18,262 nt of DNA from an uncultured Clostridia bacterium (GTDB lineage Bacteria; Bacillota; Clostridia; Oscillospirales; Acutalibacteraceae): positions 1 to 18,262 of the forward strand of contig CAMYWU010000006.1 of the NCBI GenBank assembly GCA_947302895.1. Reading direction: 5' to 3'. Both the position numbers and the translations under genes were made by a program. The notes beneath the pieces were generated by a model that was given only the letters and a program-made list of their open reading frames with translations, ran no database searches and was not told the origin of the DNA. This document shows positions 8,677 through 15,500 of the stretch, piece by piece (position 1 is the first letter of the stretch; the number at the start of each line of letters is the position of its first letter).

Positions 8677-8713
8677 CACTTTGGAGGTTAACGCACCGTT
8701 AACCTCCAAAGTG
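8677..8713. other. Perfect 17-bp stem-loop between the WXG100 genes and the effector gene
   Basis: Arms 8677-8693 and 8697-8713 are exact complements around a CAC triloop. In the minus-strand transcript the hairpin begins 17 nt after the stop codon of the upstream WXG100 gene. It is followed there by CTGAAAAAAACATTG, so it lacks the T-tract of a terminator in the operon direction. In the plus direction it is followed by a T-rich tract (8714-8730) and would terminate antisense transcription. Plausible roles are an mRNA 3' end stabiliser or processing barrier that keeps WXG100 expression above effector expression, or an antisense terminator. Confidence 0.85.
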
Positions 8714-8730
8714 TTTTATTTTCTTTATTG

Positions 8731-9045
8731 TCAGATAATTACGTCTGATGAAAGAGTTGCAATTTCATCAAGGTCTGATCTCTCAGCCTGTGAGTATACT
8801 CTTGCCATTTCGTTGAGGTCTGTTACATGCTCATTAATCATTGCGATAAGTCTTTCGATATCGTCCTGAAGACCGTTGAACTTTGCCTTATAAGCTGTTG
8901 CTGCCTCGCCTTCCCAGATTGAGGAAAGTCCTGTTACTGTATTTGTCATTTCAGAAGTAAGCACTCTTACCTCGTTTGCTGCTGACTGAAATTCACCTGC
9001 TGTTGATGTTAATTGTTCCGGTGTAACTCTTAATGTTCCTGTCAT
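8731..9045 (-). CDS. WXG100 family protein (fifth of five)
   Basis: The 104-residue helical hairpin protein has the WxG turn as WEG (44-46) and a YxxxE motif (Y84 to E88), the C-terminal export signal of T7SS substrates. It is slightly longer than a minimal WXG100 (about 97) because of a tail ending SDVII, shared with the protein encoded at 9805-10137. The ATG is preceded by AAAGGAGAT, a strong site almost identical to that of its upstream neighbour, suggesting high expression. Family knowledge: WXG100 proteins are secreted as homo- or heterodimers by EssC. A 17-bp hairpin follows the gene. Confidence 0.93.
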   Translation of the reverse strand: MTGTLRVTPEQLTSTAGEFQSAANEVRVLTSEMTNTVTGLSSIWEGEAATAYKAKFNGLQDDIERLIAMINEHVTDLNEMARVYSQAERSDLDEIATLSSDVII

Positions 9046-9112
9046 GATTTTATCTCCTTTATAAATCGTGTTGAAAGTTGTTTTAGTTTTGAATCTTTAA
9101 TAGAAATACCGA

Positions 9113-9412
9113 TTAATAAGATCTTGTTGTTGCGGTATTTGTGTTAGTTGCTTCAGCATTTTCATACTTAGTTGCAATGTTATCAAGAACAGCTGCATAC
9201 TGCTGTATAGCGTTGAAGAAGTTATCCATCTGAACCTTGTCTCTTGTGAAAGCGTTGTGGAATGCGTCGTTTGCTTCGCCTTCCCACATGCTCTTCAACT
9301 GAGCCTCTGTTGATTCAAGACCCTGAACTCTGGACTTAAATCTTGCGTTTGTTGCTCTCAATGCATCTGCCTGTGCTCTAAGCTGAGCTGCTGTTACTCT
9401 GATCTGTGCCAT
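9113..9412 (-). CDS. WXG100 family protein (fourth of five)
   Basis: The 99-residue EsxA-like protein has WEG (43-45) between two predicted helices and YENAE (83-87) as the YxxxE export motif. A short Thr/Asn-rich tail follows. It has no signal peptide. The ATG is preceded by AAAGGAGAT. Spacing to neighbours is about 60-70 nt on each side, looser than elsewhere in the operon. The gaps are AT-rich, but I do not see a convincing promoter in them. Confidence 0.93.
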   Translation of the reverse strand: MAQIRVTAAQLRAQADALRATNARFKSRVQGLESTEAQLKSMWEGEANDAFHNAFTRDKVQMDNFFNAIQQYAAVLDNIATKYENAEATNTNTATTRSY

Positions 9413-9474
9413 AATAAAATCTCCTTTAATAATTATAATTTTTTATTTTAACAATTACTTTTTATAATTGCTGT

Positions 9475-9789
9475 TTACTTTCTTGAAATTTCTTCCGCCA
9501 ATCTCTTGGCTTCCATCTCTGCGTTGTATATTTTTTGCGCAACCTTGCGAATGCTGCTTGCAACAGCTTCAAGGTCCTTTGCCGTTTTGATAATATCGTT
9601 TCTTACATTCTGCGCTTTTCTTATGTATTGCTCTGCGCTTTCGCCCTTCCATCCGCTTTGCAGCTCTGCAATCGCCTGGTCAAAATTGCTGTTTGCAGTT
9701 TTTCTCATCTCCTGCGCCATTGTTTCAAGGCGCAGCGCCTGCTGTTTTGCCTGAGCGAAGTTAAATCTTATTGTTGAATATGATGGCAT
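9475..9789 (-). CDS. WXG100 family protein (third of five)
   Basis: The 104-residue protein has WKG (47-49) and a lysine/glutamate-rich second helix. The C-terminal motif is altered: Y88 is followed by NAEME, so the acidic residues fall at other spacings than in the standard YxxxE. It begins MPSYSTIRFN, with an AGGAGGAAG site upstream of the ATG, 15 nt after the stop codon of the preceding gene. It is highly charged, with no signal peptide or membrane segment. It is likely an EsxA-like substrate or dimer partner. Confidence 0.92.
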   Translation of the reverse strand: MPSYSTIRFNFAQAKQQALRLETMAQEMRKTANSNFDQAIAELQSGWKGESAEQYIRKAQNVRNDIIKTAKDLEAVASSIRKVAQKIYNAEMEAKRLAEEISRK

Positions 9790-9804
9790 AAGACTTCCTC
9801 CTTA

Positions 9805-10137
9805 TCAGATAATCACATCGCTCGGAAGAGAGCTCTGTATGGTTGTTACTACATCTTGCTCAGCGGAGTTATAAACACCTGCCATCGTTTGAAGGTCAAC
9901 AACATGCTCTTTTATTCTGCTGAACATATCATCAACATCCTTTTCCTGCTCGTTAAACTTCTTCCTATGAGCGTTGCCGCCGTTTCCGATCCAGTAAGAA
10001 GATGTTCTGCTGATAATGTTTCTGAGCTCGTTGTATTCCTGATTCATTCTTGTTGAAATACTGTTAACGCTGTTTGATTTTGCATGCAGCTCTTCGGTTG
10101 TTACCCTTAACTGAGCATCCGAACCCAATCTTGACAT
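9805..10137 (-). CDS. WXG100 family protein (second of five) with SDVII tail
   Basis: The 110-residue protein has the turn as WIG (49-51) within YWIGNGGNAH, and YNSAE (89-93) as the YxxxE motif. The C-terminal tail ends SDVII, as in the protein at 8731-9045. The ATG at 10137 lies 7 nt after AGGAGG. A GTG immediately upstream (10140) is possible but closer to the site than usual. The two proteins that share the tail also share the pattern HVxDLxxMAxVY before it and are probably paralogues. Confidence 0.92.
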   Translation of the reverse strand: MSRLGSDAQLRVTTEELHAKSNSVNSISTRMNQEYNELRNIISRTSSYWIGNGGNAHRKKFNEQEKDVDDMFSRIKEHVVDLQTMAGVYNSAEQDVVTTIQSSLPSDVII

Positions 10138-10151
10138 CACCTAACCTCCTT

Positions 10152-10454
10152 TCAAAACTTCATCGAACGTATTGCCGATGCTACCTGGTTTTCACATTTA
10201 ATGTAGTCCTGACGTGAGGTTTCAAGTGCGCTTATCAAGCTCTCCAGGTTTTTACATACGCTTTGCATCATTTCATAATCGTTATTAAACTGAATATTGA
10301 AGGCGTTGTTTGCCTTGCCGTCCCACATTGAATCAAGCTCTTTGATTTCACCGAACATTATTTTCAAGTTGCTTTTGATATAGTTTAAACTTCCCTTCGC
10401 TCTTTCAATATCAGTATTCAGTCTCTGAACGTCTACTTCAAATTGAGTTGCCAT
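10152..10454 (-). CDS. WXG100 family protein (first of five)
   Basis: The 100-residue protein has WDG (44-46) in SMWDGKAN and YIKCE (84-88) as the YxxxE motif. I chose the ATG at 10454, which has an AAGGAT site and follows the upstream stop by 4 nt. The open frame extends upstream to 10517, but that part overlaps the previous gene and reads as non-family sequence. Its C-terminal segment CENQVAS closely matches CENKVAS in the WXG-less protein encoded just upstream, suggesting that the two pair or share ancestry. Confidence 0.92.
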   Translation of the reverse strand: MATQFEVDVQRLNTDIERAKGSLNYIKSNLKIMFGEIKELDSMWDGKANNAFNIQFNNDYEMMQSVCKNLESLISALETSRQDYIKCENQVASAIRSMKF

Positions 10455-10458
10455 ATCA

Positions 10459-10821
10459 TTATCCTTCCTTCCACTTAATGTTGTTGAGATACGGTGCAGA
10501 AACCTTAACCGGTCCAACTGTGTGGTATCCTCTTGCGATATGCGTTAGCTCCACACAATTTGAAGCCACCTTGTTTTCACATCCCGTATACTGCATTTGA
10601 GCGTAATTCAGAACCTTAATTGTCATTGCTGTTTTGAACTGAGTTTGTTCAATATCGTTGCTGATTTTTTTCAGCCAGCCTATCTGATCCTCCATCCCGC
10701 TGATTCCTTCAAGTTCTTTTCTGATTTCATTCAGCATCACTTCTTCTTTCAAGAGGACTTTGTTGCATATTTCAAATTGCTCTTTTGCAGACATTAAAGA
10801 TGTTTCGTTTATCTTTAACAC
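10459..10821 (-). CDS. WXG-less helical T7SS partner or substrate-like protein
   Basis: The 120-residue protein is predicted mostly helical. It lacks WxG, having IGWLKK near residue 47-52 in the middle. It does carry YTGCE (78-82), a YxxxE motif, in the same context as the next gene product (YxxCENxVAS). I infer a diverged WXG100-superfamily member, perhaps the non-WXG half of a heterodimer or an effector-targeting partner. A tail of about 35 residues follows the motif. The start is GTG, supported by AGGAGGG about 9 nt upstream. It is the first gene after the structured 118-nt gap. No named family is recognised. Confidence 0.78.
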   Translation of the reverse strand: MLKINETSLMSAKEQFEICNKVLLKEEVMLNEIRKELEGISGMEDQIGWLKKISNDIEQTQFKTAMTIKVLNYAQMQYTGCENKVASNCVELTHIARGYHTVGPVKVSAPYLNNIKWKEG

Positions 10822-10846
10822 TTTCTGTTCCCTCCTGACAAGCTCA

Positions 10847-10918
10847 TCATATCAAAGTCTGTCGGACTTTGTTTGATAATATGACGAATGGACTGTTTTT
10901 TATGATGAACGTCATATT
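10847..10918 (-). other. Two mutually exclusive hairpins upstream of the substrate cluster
   Basis: Hairpin A pairs 10847-10859 with 10865-10884 (13 bp, TGTCG loop, with a 7-nt bulge at 10872-10878). Hairpin B pairs 10878-10886 with 10910-10918 (9 bp, perfect). They compete for 10879-10884. In the minus-strand RNA, B forms first and A ends a short distance before the ribosome site of the WXG-less gene. No T-run follows A, so control of translation or RNA processing is likelier than termination. The gap 10822-10939 contains no gene. An AT-rich weak stem (AAAAAC/GTTTTT) directly follows esaB. Confidence 0.6.
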
Positions 10919-10939
10919 TTTTGCAAAAACCGGTGTTTT

Positions 10940-11188
10940 TTATACCAAAATGAGCTTGCTTCCGTTGCCAACTCCATATGCTTCAACTGTTTTTGAAGTA
11001 TCCATAATTGCTCTTGTATCCGCCTTGCAAAGAAAGAAGCCTTCGGGCTTTTCAATTGTAAGGCAGCCTTCCTTTTGAGCAATCATCTCGCTGATTTCTT
11101 CAACCAGAAGCGATATCGGCAGCTTTTCATTTATTGAAAAATCGTATTCCTTATTTACTACGGGTACATATATATCAACAGTTATCAT
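10940..11188 (-). CDS. esaB: EsaB/YukD-like ubiquitin-fold protein
   Basis: The 82-residue protein has the size and pattern of YukD/EsaB. It starts with a beta strand MITVDIYVP, has a central helix LLVEEISEMI and ends with a GxGSKLILV strand, as in ubiquitin-fold members. Family knowledge: EsaB/YukD is a cytosolic T7SSb component needed for secretion or its regulation, and it is not conjugated like ubiquitin. The ATG overlaps the stop of the upstream gene (ATGA), with an AGGAG site. Here it lies downstream of essC, instead of upstream as in Staphylococcus. Confidence 0.87.
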   Translation of the reverse strand: MITVDIYVPVVNKEYDFSINEKLPISLLVEEISEMIAQKEGCLTIEKPEGFFLCKADTRAIMDTSKTVEAYGVGNGSKLILV

Positions 11189-11868
11189 AGCTCTCTCCTG
11201 AAGTCTTTATAAATATTGTTATTATCGTATTCCTTTATTAAAAAGCCATCGTTTTTCCATACACAAAGCTCTTTCTTTCCCACAACATTGATAACGGCGC
11301 ATTTCTGATACGACATTCCTGCTTCGGGGAAAATGAAATCAACAACTATATCCGTTGCAGGGTTTTTGGCAAGCTCAACAAAGCTATCGTTTAATGCGAG
11401 AAATTCAAGCGACTCGGCAAAAAGCGGGGTTTCCTCTTTTTTACACTCGGAGGACTGAATGATTTCTCTGATATAATCATCTATGCTGTTGCTTTCAATT
11501 TCAAAAACCTTTAGCGTATCCTTTCTGTTTTTTGCAGGCTGGGCGCAAATGGCGCTTTCTTCTCCTGCATAAATAACAGCGCAGGTGTTTTGCGAGGAAT
11601 AAGAATAGATTGCTATAACAATCCTTGCCCCGTTTATCAAATCGCAGATTCTATCAAAATCCTCGCTTAAGAAAAACTCTTCGTTTTCATCAACATTAAC
11701 CAGCTCTTCGCTTGCCATTGAAAACAGAGAACGGCACGCTTCTTCATCCTCAATTTCAACATCGTTTCCAAAAATATCAAGACAATAGATTCTCTTAAGC
11801 CCCTTTCTGTTGAGCAGCAGAGCTAAACCGAATCTGTCTATATAGTACGCATTATCATATTCCGGCAT
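11185..11868 (-). CDS. Uncharacterised T7SS-associated soluble protein
   Basis: I do not recognise this 227-residue acidic protein. It has no signal peptide or membrane helix. It reads as an alpha/beta protein with repeated hydrophobic strands, such as IVIAIYSY and IVVDFIF, and ends in a strand-rich segment with CAVINVVGKKELCVW. It overlaps the LytTR gene at its start (14 nt) and esaB at its end (4 nt), so it is made together with them and probably serves the secretion system. A cytosolic chaperone or adaptor role, comparable in position with EspG-like proteins of ESX systems, is only a guess. The ATG at 11868 lies 10 nt after GGAG. A TTG at 11877 is too close to that site. Confidence 0.78.
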   Translation of the reverse strand: MPEYDNAYYIDRFGLALLLNRKGLKRIYCLDIFGNDVEIEDEEACRSLFSMASEELVNVDENEEFFLSEDFDRICDLINGARIVIAIYSYSSQNTCAVIYAGEESAICAQPAKNRKDTLKVFEIESNSIDDYIREIIQSSECKKEETPLFAESLEFLALNDSFVELAKNPATDIVVDFIFPEAGMSYQKCAVINVVGKKELCVWKNDGFLIKEYDNNNIYKDFRREL

Positions 11869-12580
11869 TTTTTCCAAACTCCTTTAGCATTGGCTTATAG
11901 CTTTTTGAAAGAGGTATTTCAATTCCGCTTTCCAGCTCAACAACATTCCGGGAAAGCAAAACCTTTTTAATCTTCTTTGAATTAACAACATAGCTTCTGT
12001 GGCAGCGTATGAAATAATCGGGAAGGCCTTCCATAACCCCGTCGATAGTTTCATAAAAGCCGTATTCCCTTTTAAGCGTATTGAGATAAAGCTTTTTATC
12101 CCTTGACTCAAAATACTGAATTTTGTCGTTGGGAATACGCTCGTGCTGGCTTTTTGATTTGATAACAAAGAAATCGGAATTATCCTCTTCGCCGCTGTCA
12201 ATCATATATCTGAAAAGCTCGTTTACCGTTTCCTTAACATTCTCCTCGTTTAAGGGGAACAGCAGAAGCGCCGCCGCCATAATGCTTGGCTTCATATACT
12301 TTGCAGGAGAAACGCTTGTATCAGCCATAAGAAGAATAATTGTATTCTTATTCTTCCGTCTTATAAGCTCGGTCAATGAAATTGCAACACTTTCGCAAAC
12401 ATCAACGCACAGAAAATCTATTATCTCCGTTTCTCCTACAAAGGCTGCAAATTCTTTTATGGAATAGAACAGCTTAACCTGCCAGTCATTTTCAAAATAC
12501 CTAGCAATATTTGTGTTAACGGTTTTGTTTATGTATTCAAGCTCTTTTTTATGTTTACTGTAGCCTGCAACACACGACAC
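11855..12580 (-). CDS. LytTR-domain regulator with degenerate receiver domain
   Basis: The 241-residue protein has a C-terminal LytTR DNA-binding domain (about 135-235). It includes the strand-rich segment around IQYFESRDKKLYL and the IRCHRSYVVN motif with downstream IPLSKSYK. The N-terminal 120 residues resemble a response-regulator receiver. A possible phosphoacceptor D60 is present, but the usual N-terminal acidic pair is missing. The conserved Lys before Pro is replaced by Phe (LLLFPLNEEN, near 107). It may therefore work independently of phosphorylation. No histidine kinase is encoded nearby. GTG start with AAGGAGG overlapping the end of essC. LytTR proteins bind paired direct repeats; targets could include this operon. 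Confidence 0.88.
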   Translation of the reverse strand: MSCVAGYSKHKKELEYINKTVNTNIARYFENDWQVKLFYSIKEFAAFVGETEIIDFLCVDVCESVAISLTELIRRKNKNTIILLMADTSVSPAKYMKPSIMAAALLLFPLNEENVKETVNELFRYMIDSGEEDNSDFFVIKSKSQHERIPNDKIQYFESRDKKLYLNTLKREYGFYETIDGVMEGLPDYFIRCHRSYVVNSKKIKKVLLSRNVVELESGIEIPLSKSYKPMLKEFGKNAGI

Positions 12581-12585
12581 TGTTT

Positions 12586-15500
12586 TTACCTCCTTGCATC
12601 GGGAACAATAACCTTTGAAACACTTGAGTCATTAATATTCACACTGAGACCGATACCCGGTTTATAGCTCTTGTTTTGCTCATTAAACGAAAGAGAAGAG
12701 AAATCAAAGATTTTCTGTTTGAAGGCATCTCCTCCGAAATGAACACCTGTTTTATAGGACACAATTGTGTGATACAAATTATATGAGCTTACCGAAACGG
12801 CATCATCGCTGTTGAGACAGCCGATAAAGAAAATATTATGAAGATATCCCTTTTCAAGTATGTTTTCAAGGAAGCCGTTTGTCGGCGCAATGCCCTCGGA
12901 GGGCTTATATGCACGCTTAATAAACTCGCAAACATCATCAATGAAAACAAATATTTTCTTTTCTTCCTGTATTCTGCTGAAGATTTCCCCATCGTCAAGA
13001 CCATGAGAAATCAACTCTCTCTTAGCTGCATTACGCTCCTTGAAAACAGGAATGAGCTTGTTCCAGAAATCGAAAAGCTCCTTATCGCCTGTAATATAAT
13101 TTCCGTTTGCTTTTTGCGCAACGGAGGAAAGCTCCTCTGAGCCGAATTCAACAACATTGATATCACCGCCAAGCTTCACGGCGCTGTTTATGAGATTCTT
13201 AAGACAATTCGTTTTACCGCTTCTTGCCTTTCCCGAAATAAGATAGAAATAAGTATCGGAAAGAATAACGGAATAAAGTGAAGCATCCTTTTCATCATAA
13301 GCAAACGGAAGCTTGTTTTCCTTGATAAGAGTTTCAAACTCAGGCTCTTTTTCAAAGCTGCTCCATACGGGATTTTCGGGAATTTCAGGAATCGGAAGAG
13401 CCCTCTTGCCGCTCCAGTTGGAATTAATGCGGCTGCAAACCTCTTTGATTTTTTCCGTACGTGCATAGTCATCATCCGCTTCAAGTGAAAGTGCAGTCTG
13501 GAATTCAAGAATATTTCCGCCAACACTTGTAAGACCTCTTCCCTTAACATCAGCCTCGGGAAGAATTTCAATATGCATTGTATGAAGAATATCCGCATAC
13601 TTGAATTTATCGCCCATTTCGAGGCAGTATACGGTTCTTATATTATCTGCAAGCCTGTTCGGAATTTCGTTTGTTCCGAATCCCGAAGAGGAAAGAAGAA
13701 GATATATTCCGTAGTTAACGCCATCACGGGAAAGCTTGAGCATAATATCATCATACGCAAGATTTGTTTTCTCTCTGAAGCTTGCATAGTTATCAATAAC
13801 AATAACTATTGCAGGAATCTCCGAGCCATGCGTTTTAATAAACTGCCAGTAGCTTCCGCCCTTGAGCAAGCCCTTTCTGTAATCAAGCTGCTTTTCAATC
13901 ATATTGAAAAACTTTTTGATTTTTTCCAAATCGTTTTCATACATAATTCCGCCAACGTGAACGGAATCCTCAAACGCTCCGAGCAACCTGCTGCTGAAAT
14001 CAATTAGATAAAAGTTTATCTGCTCGGGAGTGTATTTATTGATAAATGAAAAAACAGCAGTTTGAAGGAAGGTGCTCTTTCCGCTTACAACGGAACCGCA
14101 AACCGCATGGTTGCCGTTTTCGGCAAAATCAATTGAAACAGGAAACTGGTTCTGATTTTCAGGGTCGTCGCAAAGTCCGATTACAGCATCAAGGCTTTCA
14201 TCAGCGGGATTTGCAATGAAAGCGCCGCCATACTCAACATAGCCGTCAAGGCTGTTGAGATATATCTTATCGCTGAGAACGGGCATCCAGAGCATAATAT
14301 CATTTGTATAATTATTCTTCTGAGCAACGTCATCAAGATATTCAACAATTGCATCAAGCTGTGTTTTATCCTTATATTCAGGAAGCTTCCAGCCGTTTAT
14401 TCTTGCGCCTTCGGTTATTGTTCTGACGGTTGCTTCAAGATTTCCGTTGAAATGGCTCGTAAGCAAAATCAGATAGCTTTCAAGGCGCTTTGCATTATAA
14501 TTTGAAAACGGATAATCAAGCTCAGAAGTTCCAATCGCATCAAAAGCCTTTGAAACAATTTCGCTTCTGATAAGAGAATTATTGATAACATCCTCTTTTT
14601 TTGCGGAAAGGGCAGCCTGTGCATTGAGCAGATATGCCCCGAGAACCGAAAGAAATCTTATTCTTGCGTTTTCGTTTTGCTTAAACTTAATTCTGTTTCC
14701 GACAATAGCGGTTTTTCCCGTAAGGGCAAGCATTGTTGCAATATCCGAACGGTTTGACATATTCTCATCATAAATCGCTCCGCTCCAGCCCGACTGGAAA
14801 AGTTCAAATATTTCATCGTTACCAACCTGCAAGAAACAGCGACCTGAATTTGTAAGATAAGCTGCATCGTGGCGGTGGAGCATATCAAAGCTATCCTGCC
14901 TGTCCTGAACTCTGAGGCAAAGGCGGAATTTTGAGTTTGACCATATATTATCGTCAACCGTTCCGCTTGGCTTCTGGGTTGCAAGAATAAGATGCACGCC
15001 AAGGCTACGTCCAACCTGGGCAACGCTGATAAGCTCACGCATAAATTCAGGCTCTTCCCTTTTCAGCTCTGCAAACTCATCAATGATGATGAACAGATGG
15101 GGAATGGGTATTGTTGCTTCATGGTTATCAAGAAGCCTTGTATATGAATTAATATGGTTTACTCCGAATTCGCTGAATATTCTCTGTCTGCGAAGGTTTT
15201 CGCTCTTAATTGAAAGCATTGCACGGCGAACCTGGTTGCCCGAAAGGTTTGAAATCTGGCCTGCCATATGGGGAAGCTTATTAAACAGATTTGCCATTCC
15301 GCCGCCCTTGAAGTCGATAACAAAGAATGCAACGTCATTAGGGCTGTAGTTGAGTGCAAGGGAAAGCATATAGGTCTGGAGTGTTTCGGATTTACCGGAA
15401 CCTGTAGTTCCTGCAATCAAGCCGTGGGGTCCGTGGTATTTTTCATGGATATCAAGATAGCAATCGCTGTTACCCGCCTTCTTACCGATAAGCGCCCTCA

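Noticed and set aside
8677..8713. 17-bp hairpin read as an operon terminator
   Set aside because: On the minus strand the stem is followed by CTGAAAAAAAC without a T-tract, and the next gene has a strong ribosome site and belongs to the same system. Full termination there is not supported.
9413..9474. Promoter between WXG100 genes (a TATAAT is present)
   Set aside because: No -35 element lies at an acceptable distance, and the stretch is so AT-rich that the hexamer is expected by chance.
10455..10517. N-terminal extension of the first WXG100 gene to an ATG at 10517
   Set aside because: The added residues overlap the previous gene and do not fit the WXG100 fold. The ATG at 10454 has an AAGGAT site and gives exactly 100 residues.
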